Shown here piece after piece: positions 48,139 to 57,485 of a DNA stretch of 64,000 nt. Position numbers and translations under genes: made by a program. The stretch's first letter is position 1; each line of letters starts with the position of its first letter. This DNA is from CAINVV01 sp037137375 (GTDB lineage: Bacteria > Bacteroidota > Bacteroidia > Bacteroidales > Prolixibacteraceae). The DNA is taken from NCBI GenBank assembly GCA_037137375.1, contig JBAXKJ010000014.1, positions 62,001-126,000 on the forward strand. Direction: 5' to 3'. The notes under the pieces are model-generated. The model saw only the letters and a program-made list of their open reading frames with translations, was not told the DNA's origin and searched no databases.

Positions 48139-49600
48139 TAGTCGATCCTTAGTAATTCAATTTTAAAATTTGAAGTTCCTCAAAGAAGAGCTGCTGAAAA
48201 ATTGAAAAAAGGAAATTTTTTAGTTTTTGTTTCAATTCCTCCATTAATTTCTTAAAATTCCAAGCTGCAGCGGCTAATAATGCATTGATTTTAGGTGAAT
48301 TATCTCCACTTAGATAATTCTGTCCCATTCTAAAGTGTTGCTTTAGGTGGCCGATTACCGGTTCGATGGCTGCTCTTCTTCTGAATTTTTTCCTTTTAAC
48401 CCTTTTAATGTACTCACTGTCACGCTTAAGAGGCTTATTTGGCGTGCTGATTGAGACACCGTTAATTTCAGATTTGCCTCTTCCGCCACGATCATACACT
48501 ATTTCCTGAGGTTGGTATTGAAAGTTCTTTTCTATCTGGTTTAACAACGGTTCGATGGTGTGACTGTCATGCGGATTTCCTGTGAATGATTCTATGGCAA
48601 GGATAACAAGACTTTTGGGGTTAACCATCAACCCAATTTTATTACCAAACTCGTAAGGTTTATGCATCTTGCCTTTTGCTATACAACAGGTAAAAGGTTT
48701 GTGCAAACTGTAGATTTTGTTTTTATCATCTTTTCTCTGTTGTATCACTCTGCGGTATAGTTTCAAGTCATTAGCATATTGATTAGTAGCTTCTTGATCT
48801 AAATTTCTTTCTAATTCGCGTAATTGTCTCCCAGCCAGTGTTCGTAACTTCTGTTGTGCTTTTCTAGCTTTCAGTCTTCGTTTTGGATGGGCTGGATTAT
48901 AGGTGTCACGCAGTAATTGTTTGCTTACTCTCTTGTAGCTCTGACGCTGTTGGATACCTTCGTTTTCAGCGATGGTATTACAACGGTCAATCACTCTCTT
49001 GGCCAGTTTTGCATCCGTTGGAAAGGTTGTGTTGTTTTCCTGTACGGTAGTGTCAGAAAGCAGCATTTTGCCTTTTGCCCTGGAACCATGAAATGTTACA
49101 GAATGACTGAAGATCTTCTCCACACCTTCTACCCCGATACGTTTGCGAAAATGCACAAAGTCACTCGGATCAAAAGGGAATTTGTGTTGAAAATGCGCCT
49201 CACCACAAAAATATTGCATGTAGGGATTCATCTTCCATTCAATTGCAATAGTTTCATCACCAAGGTTATACAGTTGTTTTAGGATCAGGCATCCCACCAT
49301 AAGGCGTGTTGACATGGCTGGCTGTCCGACATTAGAATAAAGCGACGCGAACTCATTCTCAAAGTACTTCCAGTCGATCTTTTGGCTCAGGAGAACGAGT
49401 TCATGATTCAAGTCGATAAAATCTGACAAGAGCGGTCTGAACAATTCTCTCTGCTGTTGGTTGGGCGATTTTCCTATCATATTGCAAGGATTTTTATTAA
49501 AGATACCTATTTTCTTGCAATTTGGAACACTTTTTAAAGCTATAAATTAACAATATTGTGTTAATAATCATTGTGTTAAATTCATTTTAAGGATCGACTA
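48139..49600 (-). mobile_element. Intact IS5-family insertion sequence
   Basis: Perfect 13-base inverted repeats TAGTCGATCCTTA (48139-48151) and TAAGGATCGACTA (49588-49600) bound a 1462-base element with one transposase gene. The left repeat overlaps the transposase stop codon. No exact target duplication is evident; six-base flanks TTTATT and TTTATG match in five positions. The element sits about 100 bases upstream of the GxGYxYP copy 2 start. Confidence 0.88.
48149..49480 (-). CDS. IS5-family transposase
   Basis: A complete 443-residue DDE transposase. The N-terminus (MIGKSPNQQQRELFRPLLSD and FASLYSNVGQPAMSTRLMVG) is typical of Bacteroidota IS5-group enzymes. Catalytic acids are Asp in LLSDTTVQENNT, Asp in EIVYDRGGRGKS and Glu in AAIEPVIGHLKQHFRMG. 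No frameshift or stop interrupts the gene, and both inverted repeats are present, so the element may still move. It transcribes toward GxGYxYP copy 2 on the same strand, so readthrough could drive that gene. It belongs to a different IS5 subgroup from the remnant at 28217. Confidence 0.92.
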   Translation of the reverse strand: MIGKSPNQQQRELFRPLLSDFIDLNHELVLLSQKIDWKYFENEFASLYSNVGQPAMSTRLMVGCLILKQLYNLGDETIAIEWKMNPYMQYFCGEAHFQHKFPFDPSDFVHFRKRIGVEGVEKIFSHSVTFHGSRAKGKMLLSDTTVQENNTTFPTDAKLAKRVIDRCNTIAENEGIQQRQSYKRVSKQLLRDTYNPAHPKRRLKARKAQQKLRTLAGRQLRELERNLDQEATNQYANDLKLYRRVIQQRKDDKNKIYSLHKPFTCCIAKGKMHKPYEFGNKIGLMVNPKSLVILAIESFTGNPHDSHTIEPLLNQIEKNFQYQPQEIVYDRGGRGKSEINGVSISTPNKPLKRDSEYIKRVKRKKFRRRAAIEPVIGHLKQHFRMGQNYLSGDNSPKINALLAAAAWNFKKLMEELKQKLKNFLFSIFQQLFFEELQILKLNY

Positions 49601-49697
49601 TTTATGTATTATTAGTGTTAACTATTTAACAGAGGAAATTCCTCCGGATTATTCGCTTGTCGGAATTGAACAATTTTTTAGTTTAATACTATTTTAA

Positions 49698-51038
49698 TCA
49701 TGGGACAAGTTTGTAGAAATTTACTGCATTGTCATGTAATATCATTCTGGCAAAGTTTTTTGCCTCAGATTCAGAGAAATAGCCATCTTTAACTTTATCA
49801 ATAAGTACTCTGGAAACGATCTGTTTTGCGAACAGAAGATGTCCGTATATATTTTCAATGTTTAGATAATCCCCTCCAAATGCCATTATTTTTGAGGCAG
49901 GAACAGTTTCGAGCCACTCATGGAGATAGCGTTCGCTGAATGACGGAGAAATGGCATAGAGCCAGGCCATGTCGATATAGACATTTTTGAAATATTTAGC
50001 AATTGTAGCAAGCTCGCCCCCATATGGATAGCCGCCGTGCAATAAAACAAAATTTACATCAGGATATTCTCTGAACAAATTCACTAAATGGGTAGGATTT
50101 GCGTCTTCAATAGTTGTCTTGCCACCATTGAGACCTGTATGAATTATTACTGGAATATTGTTTGCCTTTGCCAGATCCAAAACTCTATGCATCATATAAT
50201 CCTGAAGCGGTTTAGCATCAGTAAATGAGAGCGATTTCCCGCCGGGACTACTCATTATTTTATTAAAAACTTCCTGTGCCCTTTCTTTATTTACTTTTTC
50301 ATAGTATAAAATTCGACTATATGCGAGGGCTGTCTTGATAGCCACGATTCCTTGTTCTTTTGCCTTCTTTAAGTCAGTTTCAAGAGCATCTGTCAATGCA
50401 TCGAGAGTTTGAATGCTCACATTTTTTTGATTGGGAATACTGGTGTACCTGAAGGTATGAATGGAATCAATTTTTTCTTTGGAATTAATGTTGATAAAAT
50501 TGTCAAACCATACAACATAACGAAACCGTTTATTGTTGATACTGCGAACCGGATTCATCTGTATTAAGAATTCAATCTTGCCTTTGCCGAGAACATTAGT
50601 GATCCAGTCAGTCTGATAGGCCCTGCCAATTTTTTCTGAAAGTTCTGTAACTGTAAATTCATTAATATCTTTTACATTGAATAGTTTATCTGCAGCGATA
50701 AGGGCAATGCGATTATAAGATACATTCGATGAGCCCTCCCAATAGGGCTTTAGTATTTGCCATTTTTCCCTAACTGAAAGAGAGTCCTTCAACAATCTTC
50801 CTATTGAAGCACCCGTTCCGTTATAATGACAAAACAGTACCATAAAATCAAGAGCGGTTTTTTGTTTAAGTTCGGCCTGGCTAAGAAGATGTTCATGAGT
50901 ATCAACAATTGACATTCCATCAATATAGTCCATAATTCGTTTTTCATAACCAATTACAGGTGAAGGCCTTATCTGAACTTGGGCATTAGCATTAAATGAG
51001 AGAAACAACAAACTGGCAAAAAGCTGGAATGATTTCAT
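49698..51038 (-). CDS. Secreted amidohydrolase (COG2159-like), copy 2
   Basis: A 446-residue paralogue of the amidohydrolase at 31434. The start at 51038 begins the signal peptide (MKSFQLFASLLFLSFNANAQ); the frame extends into the upstream gene, so the later Met is preferred. Metal-binding motifs match copy 1: VDTHEHLLSQ, IPVIIHTGLNGG, VLLHGGYPYGG and AFGGDYLNIEN. Near residue 210 it has a short insertion relative to copy 1 (IHTFRYTSIPN). It follows the metallo-beta-lactamase-fold gene by 22 bases. Both copies probably act on the same class of secreted product. Confidence 0.82.
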   Translation of the reverse strand: MKSFQLFASLLFLSFNANAQVQIRPSPVIGYEKRIMDYIDGMSIVDTHEHLLSQAELKQKTALDFMVLFCHYNGTGASIGRLLKDSLSVREKWQILKPYWEGSSNVSYNRIALIAADKLFNVKDINEFTVTELSEKIGRAYQTDWITNVLGKGKIEFLIQMNPVRSINNKRFRYVVWFDNFININSKEKIDSIHTFRYTSIPNQKNVSIQTLDALTDALETDLKKAKEQGIVAIKTALAYSRILYYEKVNKERAQEVFNKIMSSPGGKSLSFTDAKPLQDYMMHRVLDLAKANNIPVIIHTGLNGGKTTIEDANPTHLVNLFREYPDVNFVLLHGGYPYGGELATIAKYFKNVYIDMAWLYAISPSFSERYLHEWLETVPASKIMAFGGDYLNIENIYGHLLFAKQIVSRVLIDKVKDGYFSESEAKNFARMILHDNAVNFYKLVP

Positions 51039-51060
51039 AAGTGAGTTTATTTCAAAATTA

Positions 51061-52965
51061 TCAAGGTAGAATCTCAATTAAAGCCTCACTCCATTCATGC
51101 AAATCCCAACTGTCAAATTTGATATTAACCGTTAGAAGAGAAATACCTGGTGAAACTTGTTTCGGAAGCAACATTTTAAATTTTCGTTCCCCCTCGGTTC
51201 GAGGTTCAATAACAAGTGAAGCGTTATTTGGTTCTAGAATAAATCCTTTTAGTACATTCGGTTTTAAAATAAAAGTCTTCGGCACATTTGAATGATTGAA
51301 AATTTTCACTGAAAAATCTACAGTTTGACCAGGACTTGCTTTTTGTCTGTAAGGATAAACACTGCCCCATTGTTCATCCACTCCATAGTTGATATCGTCC
51401 CACGGAAACAGATCTCTCAATAATTCATTTCTTTCAAGTAATACATTTGTCATTTGATCCAGCTGCTGTTTGGAAAAGGCAAATAGAGGTGCAATATGCT
51501 GGTTGGCAAGGAGAACATTTTCAGGAAGCTTTTTAAGAATATCCAGACAGTAGAAATATCCCATTCCAGGGTGGAGCAAATTACGATTCAACATGCAATA
51601 ATCGTCTATACCGGCCGGTGTAAAGGAATCGCCTGTAAAAAAGATCGCCTCACCGTTGTTTTTTTCAAATAAAACGGCATCATGATAAAGTGTTTGTCCG
51701 GGGAAATAATCGAAAGTCAGTTCGAAATCTTTCCAGGACTTTTTCTCACCGTTTTGTACAATTGTTAAATTCGAAATAGGCTCAGTTGTAAGGCAGGGCA
51801 TATGATAAGCTGAAGGATTTTCAAGAATATCTTTTAATTCTCTGGTGACATAAACAGGGCAATGAAATTCTTTGACAAACTCATTTAAAAAGTCCGTATG
51901 ATCATCATGATAATGTGTGATAAATATCCCATCTAAACTTTTTAACAGCCCTGACTGTTTCATTTTTACAATTTTCTCGAAAGTACTTTTTGTACTACCA
52001 CAATCTATTAAAAATGCAGAACTATCCTCTGCAAAGACAAGATTAGCATTACTAATATGTGAGTACCAGGAGGGTGGATTTTTCTGAATAACCGAGGAAA
52101 AAGGCATATAATTGACATGAGCGGTAGATCCGAGGATACGATGTGCCATAAAATCCATGCGTTCCGGGCCTAAAGCCCAATTAAATGCATTTATAGTTGA
52201 ATAGTTCTGGTAAACCAGACGAACCTGTTGAACCAACTTTTGAATAGCCTGAACGGGATTTTTGATGATAGGTCCACGTGATGGTATAATGAAATCTGGT
52301 TTTTCCTCCGCAATAAGCTGGAGACTTGAGATTAACTGTCCCAATCTGGTGGCATAACCGTGATAACCCCTAATATCCCGGACGGAATCCTGAAAACTGT
52401 ATAAATCAAGAATTTTCCCGTCGCCGTAGATCAAATCGCCCACAAAAGCAAATCTTTTACTATCTATATCGATAAAATATGAAACAGATCCCCTTGTATA
52501 ACCAGGTGTACTAACCACTTTGATATCTACATCTTGCCATTTTAGTGTTTCTCCTCCCTGAACAAAACGGTACTTTTTAAAGGGGAATATTCCAATTTTA
52601 GTCGTCTGGTTGTAATAATCGTGATATTGTATCCGTTCAAAATTATTCCATATAGAATCTCCTTTCAAAAAAAACACCTTTTCTTTTTGGGGAATCACCG
52701 CCAAGGAACCTTTTTGCACTAAATTTCTTCCCGCCCACACTACATCCCGTCTAAAGTGTGTGAACAAGACCATTTCTGTTTCTTTTATCTCGTCATTTGG
52801 ATCACCATAAACGACCAGAGTTTTCCCGTTTTTTTCTATAAAAACACCATTAATAGCGCCGGAGCAGATCCGTACACTTTTAGATATTTTTTGGGAATAT
52901 GAACATGGAATAAAAAAAAATGGTAACAAAAAAATACAAATTAGTTTTTTAGAGCAATTAGCCAT
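51061..52965 (-). CDS. Secreted two-domain metallo-beta-lactamase-fold protein
   Basis: A 634-residue protein with a signal peptide (LICIFLLPFFFIPCSYS). Two metallo-beta-lactamase folds follow in tandem. The first (about residues 35-250) looks metal-free: FTHFRRD stands where HxHxDH should be and TPGYTRGS where TPGHTPGS should be, although FVGDLIYGDG is kept. The second (about 300-490) has the complete HYHDDH at 351-356, then FFTGDSFTPAG and ANQH. The C-terminus (about 530-634) is a beta-sandwich (VDFSVKIFNHSNVPKTFIL). Reaction unknown; hydrolysis of an ester or lactone is only one option. It lies just upstream of amidohydrolase copy 2 and the two may act in sequence. Confidence 0.75.
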   Translation of the reverse strand: MANCSKKLICIFLLPFFFIPCSYSQKISKSVRICSGAINGVFIEKNGKTLVVYGDPNDEIKETEMVLFTHFRRDVVWAGRNLVQKGSLAVIPQKEKVFFLKGDSIWNNFERIQYHDYYNQTTKIGIFPFKKYRFVQGGETLKWQDVDIKVVSTPGYTRGSVSYFIDIDSKRFAFVGDLIYGDGKILDLYSFQDSVRDIRGYHGYATRLGQLISSLQLIAEEKPDFIIPSRGPIIKNPVQAIQKLVQQVRLVYQNYSTINAFNWALGPERMDFMAHRILGSTAHVNYMPFSSVIQKNPPSWYSHISNANLVFAEDSSAFLIDCGSTKSTFEKIVKMKQSGLLKSLDGIFITHYHDDHTDFLNEFVKEFHCPVYVTRELKDILENPSAYHMPCLTTEPISNLTIVQNGEKKSWKDFELTFDYFPGQTLYHDAVLFEKNNGEAIFFTGDSFTPAGIDDYCMLNRNLLHPGMGYFYCLDILKKLPENVLLANQHIAPLFAFSKQQLDQMTNVLLERNELLRDLFPWDDINYGVDEQWGSVYPYRQKASPGQTVDFSVKIFNHSNVPKTFILKPNVLKGFILEPNNASLVIEPRTEGERKFKMLLPKQVSPGISLLTVNIKFDSWDLHEWSEALIEILP

Positions 52966-53051
52966 GATTATTTCTTACGTTTAAGTTTATCAAGATAGTT
53001 TTATAAAGCAATTACCGATCGTCAATCAGTTCAAAACCAATTTTATCAACT

Positions 53052-53936
53052 TTAATCTCTTCTTCGTTCAATAGGTTTCTGAGGACCCGCCAAAATCACT
53101 TTTCCCCAGGAGTTGTCATCATCGCCAGTACCATAAATTACAAGGTGACCGCCATAATTACCACCGTCCGGGTCAGTATGTACAATTTCCAAACTATATA
53201 TGTCTCCAATTTTGGGTGGCCGCCAGTTTTGATCACTAATTGCAAAAGTCATAGCCATATTCACTCTCGCTTCCAGAATATAATCAGCCGGGCTCTGACC
53301 CCAGGGATTCATACAAATTTCATAGTTTACAGCTTTTTTCGGAAGCGGTTCTTCAATGTAACTTTGCCATCCGGTGCCATGTCGCCACCAGGCGCCATAA
53401 TCCGGTTTGAGAACATCAATCACAAAACAAAACGCATTATCGCCCTGTCCAAATGTTTCAGAAACTGTATCACATGGCGCTTCCAAAAACCAACTTATGC
53501 AGTCTTTATAAAACCATCTTTGGGGTTGATGATTTGGGTCGGATATATCGTTCACATTATCATGTACCTCTGCTCCAAGATATAGATAAGTATTGTCCCA
53601 GCCTATATAATAGCGGGATTGCAAGTCATCTTCCGGCCCCGGTTCATTGCCATGGTCTGTAAGCCGGTTACGATCGGGCCTGTACCAATAGGAATGGCTC
53701 ACACGGTATATATCCCAGACGCCATCATGGTAGGCATAATCTTTCCATTCATTCAAATTCCCATCAATAACCGGTGCCTTCTGTAAAAAGGGTAATGGAA
53801 TTTCAATGGGATTCGGGTAAACAGGCTTAAATGATGCATTTCTTTGCGAATTTTTCATTTTTGCCTGAGACGAACAAAAAGGAGATGTCAATAAGATAAA
53901 CATCATTATGGCAGATAAAACAATTAAATTTTTCAC
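53052..53936 (-). CDS. CBM9-like carbohydrate-binding secreted protein
   Basis: A 294-residue protein with a signal peptide (MKNLIVLSAIMMFILLTSPF). The body resembles the CBM9-like domain seen in secreted Bacteroidota sugar-binding proteins: APVIDGNLNEWKDYAYHDGV near the start, YYIGWDNTYLYLGAEVHDNV in the middle and a late ILEARVNMAMTFAISDQNW. No enzyme motif is visible. It probably binds a glycan at the surface or in the periplasm. It is encoded between the double metallo-beta-lactamase-fold gene and GH38 copy 2 with short gaps, so it belongs to the same transcription unit. Confidence 0.75.
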   Translation of the reverse strand: MKNLIVLSAIMMFILLTSPFCSSQAKMKNSQRNASFKPVYPNPIEIPLPFLQKAPVIDGNLNEWKDYAYHDGVWDIYRVSHSYWYRPDRNRLTDHGNEPGPEDDLQSRYYIGWDNTYLYLGAEVHDNVNDISDPNHQPQRWFYKDCISWFLEAPCDTVSETFGQGDNAFCFVIDVLKPDYGAWWRHGTGWQSYIEEPLPKKAVNYEICMNPWGQSPADYILEARVNMAMTFAISDQNWRPPKIGDIYSLEIVHTDPDGGNYGGHLVIYGTGDDDNSWGKVILAGPQKPIERRRD

Positions 53937-53962
53937 CTTTTATAAAAATTTACAAACCACAT

Positions 53963-56599
53963 TCATTTTGATATCGTTATTCCAAGTGTGACGATTTCAT
54001 TTGGTTTAATTTTAACCTGTATTGTTTTCCCTTTAACCGTTGGTTTAATGGCATTTTCGAGAGGTAGTTCTATCAAGTTAAGTCTGCGCACAGAACTTAC
54101 TGTAACGGGTATTTTGAGGTTTACGACACTTTCTTTACCTTCTATTTCTGATAGCCTGATTATTAATTCCTTGCCCTCCTCTGACTGTTTCATGCCTGTC
54201 AGGACTACCCCGAGGGCATCAATAGAAAAGAAAGTAGTTTCTTCAGGACGAGTCGCATGAGCTTTAGCAAGAGCAAGTGATGGGGGCTCGGCTGCATAAA
54301 CAGGAATATTAAAATCTTCCCCTTCGGACCAGACTCCGTTTTTCCAATCGCCTGAATGAGGATAAAGTGCGTAACTGATGTTGAATTTTCCAAGGTTTGG
54401 ATAGATATCAGGGGCACCTGCAGCTCTCATAAGGGTAATTCTTAAATCGCCGTTACGGTATGAATGGCCATATTTTGTATTGTTCAACAGGGCAATGCCG
54501 GTTACACCATCCGACAGGTCGACCCATTTTTGAGCAGGGACTTCCTGTCCTTCAGGATTTTTTTCATTCGGCCATTCACCAAATGATTTTGGAGTTTTTC
54601 TCAGGTCAGTTGGTCTTTCAACAACATCAAAAGGAACCTGGCAATAAAATACAGGATTCTCCAGTGCTATTGGGAAGAGAGCTCTTAACATCGGAGAATC
54701 AGTAGAATCGCTTCCTGTTTCGAGCCAATGAACCTCCATATCGTAATCGATACGTGGATATGAACGATAAAGATATGCACGTTCGATAAACCTCGATTTA
54801 CCCCAGATTTTTACAGTTTCAACACAAGCTCTTACAGGTCCGTTTTCAACAACTTTGACACTTGCAACATTTGTAACATCTTCTTCTTTAACAATTTTAT
54901 TAATATACCACGACTTCATTGTTCCTTTTTTGTCTTCGAGGTATATTCTCAGTTTATTTAGCTGACCACCATCTTTAACGTATTCCTTGTTTGAGCGCTT
55001 ATCAAACAGGCTTACAATGCCACCAGTAGTCATGTCAAATTTAATTTTAAAGAAGTCTGTTTCGAAAGTGTTGTCCTTAAATGGGATGGCTCCAGCTGAC
55101 TCTCCTGGTTTGGTCATATCCACATAAAAAGTTTTATAACCACTTGCTGGCATATTATCAACAATGAACTGTACCTTCGATGTAAATCCGGGAGGTGTTG
55201 ATTTTCCCCAAACTACCTGTGCAGGATATGTTTTCCCTGAACCATCACGGACTAATACTGAAGTAACATTACTCCCTCCCTTATCTACCGGTTTAATGTT
55301 GCCCCAGCTTGCATATTTGGTAGATACCGGTTCGTCGGCTGAAAGAACATGTGAATAAACATTTGCTTCAACAACTGCTTTACGGTTATTAGGCTGAAGG
55401 TTATAAGCAACCACTGGCTGACCCAATCCTGTCTGGAATTTGACTTCGTCAGCCATTTTACGGAAAGCATTATTACGCATTTCTATAGTTTTACGTAGCA
55501 CTTCATTGTATCGGGCAATGGCATCCCTGTTAGCTTCGTTGATAGCTGCTCCAGGAAGGATGTCGTGGAATTGATTGAAAGTAACAGTAGTCCACAGATC
55601 ACGGAAGGCTTCAGAAGGATATTTATCGCCACTAAGCCAGCGAAGGGTGTGGAAAAATTCACTTGAATAAAGGGCATTTTCGCTGTTTTTATTACCTGAT
55701 TTAATATCAGCAACCGTTGTATAACAGCCTTCGAGAATAAACTGCATCTCACCCTTATGAGTCGGGCGGCCGGCCATCTCTTTTGATGCTTTTTTGAAAA
55801 AATCGCCTGCTGTAGTGAATTTTACTGCCGGGTAGCCAGGTGTCTTATCGAGTTGATGAACCATTTCGATATTTGCCCGGGTTGGTCCGCCACCATGATC
55901 ACCAACACCTGTAATCTGAATGATCCTGTGTTTATCAGGAGCAATCCTTTGCAATTCATCTTTTAAGGCCGGAGTGATTTTACCATTACAAGTTTCATTA
56001 GCATAGGCCAATACAGTAGAATTGTCAGTGCCTGTCCACCAGAAAGTCCCTTTATAGGGTTTACAACGGGTAAAATAAAAATAATCACAACCAGCCAGTT
56101 TAAGTATCTGGGGCATCTGTGAACTATGACCAAAATTATCAGGAAGCCATCCTATATTGGCCATTTTACCAAACCGGCTCTGAAAATAACGTTGTCCTAA
56201 AAGGAATGAGCGGGTTATTGCTTCACCGGAAGAGAGGTTCACATCACCCTCAGTCCAGGTGCCTCCCGCAAGTTCAAGCCGGCCTTCTTTCACATATTTT
56301 TTTATCTTTTCAAGGAGTGGAGGATCAACCATTTCAACAAAGTTATAGACAGCAGCCTGGCTTTGCAGCATAGTATAATCAGGGTATTCATCCATAAATG
56401 CCACAACCTGCCTGAGGTTATCGTTACACATTTGCATGGTTTCAAAATAGGTCCATTTCCAGTTCATGTCCATGTGGGCATGGCCAATCACATGGATTGT
56501 ATCTGCAACCGGACTGATCCGCTTGTTCTGCCCATAAACAGCAGAAAAAGAGCTTAATACCAATATAATAAAAATTTGCAAAACGTAATATTTTTTCAT
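53963..56599 (-). CDS. GH38 alpha-mannosidase, second copy
   Basis: An 878-residue paralogue of the GH38 enzyme at 20444. The start at 56599 opens the signal peptide (MKKYYVLQIFIILVLSSFSA); an in-frame extension to 56665 lacks such features. Metal ligands lie in GHAHMDMNWKW (His40, His42, Asp44) and the nucleophile in GWLPDNFGHSSQMP (about Asp154). Blocks such as CKPYKGTFWWTGTDNSTVLA and FHDILPGAAINEANRDA are nearly the same as in copy 1, so the duplication is recent or under strong selection. It opens the transcription unit that runs to the CBM9-like and amidohydrolase genes. Upstream is the fragment graveyard. Confidence 0.93.
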   Translation of the reverse strand: MKKYYVLQIFIILVLSSFSAVYGQNKRISPVADTIHVIGHAHMDMNWKWTYFETMQMCNDNLRQVVAFMDEYPDYTMLQSQAAVYNFVEMVDPPLLEKIKKYVKEGRLELAGGTWTEGDVNLSSGEAITRSFLLGQRYFQSRFGKMANIGWLPDNFGHSSQMPQILKLAGCDYFYFTRCKPYKGTFWWTGTDNSTVLAYANETCNGKITPALKDELQRIAPDKHRIIQITGVGDHGGGPTRANIEMVHQLDKTPGYPAVKFTTAGDFFKKASKEMAGRPTHKGEMQFILEGCYTTVADIKSGNKNSENALYSSEFFHTLRWLSGDKYPSEAFRDLWTTVTFNQFHDILPGAAINEANRDAIARYNEVLRKTIEMRNNAFRKMADEVKFQTGLGQPVVAYNLQPNNRKAVVEANVYSHVLSADEPVSTKYASWGNIKPVDKGGSNVTSVLVRDGSGKTYPAQVVWGKSTPPGFTSKVQFIVDNMPASGYKTFYVDMTKPGESAGAIPFKDNTFETDFFKIKFDMTTGGIVSLFDKRSNKEYVKDGGQLNKLRIYLEDKKGTMKSWYINKIVKEEDVTNVASVKVVENGPVRACVETVKIWGKSRFIERAYLYRSYPRIDYDMEVHWLETGSDSTDSPMLRALFPIALENPVFYCQVPFDVVERPTDLRKTPKSFGEWPNEKNPEGQEVPAQKWVDLSDGVTGIALLNNTKYGHSYRNGDLRITLMRAAGAPDIYPNLGKFNISYALYPHSGDWKNGVWSEGEDFNIPVYAAEPPSLALAKAHATRPEETTFFSIDALGVVLTGMKQSEEGKELIIRLSEIEGKESVVNLKIPVTVSSVRRLNLIELPLENAIKPTVKGKTIQVKIKPNEIVTLGITISK

Positions 56600-56700
56600 G
56601 TTCCTTGTATAAATAATATTAAACGTATAACCAACTTCTACTGTGATAACCTTAAAGATCAACAAGAATTCTGTTGGTGTTATTTGATCTAATTAATCAC

Positions 56701-56923
56701 TTATTTGTAACTATCTGTCGGAGCTTTCCGGTTAAGGATTGCCTTTAGGCATGCAGCAACCATCGCTTCATCGTAAGATTCAGCAGTTGCACTCTGCAAA
56801 AGCGTGCAAGTAATAGAGTGGCGCAGACCCGGCAGCATCTTTCTTAACTGCAACACTAAATGAAAAGGTGACTCCAAGATGTGCAGCGAGTAATGCGGGC
56901 ATTTTAAAAATGACCTTATTCAT
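56701..56923 (-). pseudogene. Frameshifted N-terminal fragment of a GxGYxYP gene
   Basis: From ATG 56923 the frame reads MNKVIFKMPALLAAHLGVTF like copies 1 and 3, then breaks after SAPLYY. The original frame resumes as SATAESYDEAMVAACLKAILNRKAPT and stops soon after (PTDSYK-stop). So a short indel and a 3' truncation destroyed it. Its 90-base leader matches that of copy 1, showing that the duplication included upstream sequence. Confidence 0.82.
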
Positions 56924-57013
56924 CTTATCTGCTTTATTTAATTTGAATTTGCTCTGGTTAATCTTTTTCGCTTTATACTCTACTGAGAGAAAATCAGCAT
57001 AATCTGGACATAG
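56924..57013 (-). repeat. 90-bp leader repeat upstream of GxGYxYP fragment
   Basis: This is the second copy of the block at 37846-37935, same length, with scattered substitutions. On its upstream side it joins a sulfatase fragment at GGGT|CTATGTCC instead of the AT-rich sequence found before copy 1, so the CTATGTCC edge is a recombination boundary. Confidence 0.7.
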
Positions 57014-57203
57014 ACCCGTCAGTAGACCAACCCTGCCCGGTGTACACAAGCTGGAGGCTACGTAAAAGTTATTCCATTTTTGGCCATCGCAAGCCAGTTT
57101 GTCTATCTGCGGGTATGGATTGATGGATGCCCATAGCATCCAAGGTCGGCATATCCTGCATCAACCCATAAAATGACAATAAAATTGGGTTTGGTTTTGA
57201 CAC
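57014..57203 (-). pseudogene. Sulfatase N-terminal fragment with frameshift
   Basis: One frame encodes KPNFIVILWVDAGYADLGCY and GHPSI, the opening of type I sulfatases (metal Asp in the VDAGYADLG block). After a frameshift a second frame gives PQIDKLACDGQKWNNFYVAS and SLCTPGRVGLLTG, which contains the CxPxR motif whose Cys becomes formylglycine (CTPGR; Gly replaces the common Ser). It is then cut off at the 90-base leader repeat. More than 400 residues of a sulfatase are missing. It is the only sulfatase trace in the window. Bases 57204-57390 show nothing convincing. Confidence 0.75.
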
Positions 57204-57390
57204 TTTTATTCCTAAATCATAAATTACGCTCTTCTGGCTTATGCCACTTTCGCTAGAACTCAATTACAAACATAGGGACTAATTATCAATATCATGTTTG
57301 TGCGGAGGATAACCAGATCAGCATCCCTCATCTGTATAAAGTTCACTTAATAATAGATTTCCTGCCCTTTCATCTGTTTATAATTTTTGT

Positions 57391-57461
57391 TTTTTATTTG
57401 CCAGATGGAATACCCACATAATCATTTTCGGTTGGTTTGAAAATTTTCTTATGGGTATTTC
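57391..57461 (-). repeat. Gene-tail repeat, copy 2
   Basis: Matches 23134-23206. On the minus strand it encodes KIFKPTENDYVGIPSGK-stop, homologous to the peptide ending ENEYVGIPYGN in the other copy. Substitutions at codon level that conserve the peptide suggest it was once coding sequence at a gene's 3' end. Confidence 0.55.
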
Positions 57462-57485
57462 ATTTGCATGCTGTACGTTAATGTA

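Noticed and set aside
48133..49606. Exact target-site duplication around the IS5 element
   Set aside because: Flanks TTTATT and TTTATG match in five of six positions only, so no duplication was claimed.
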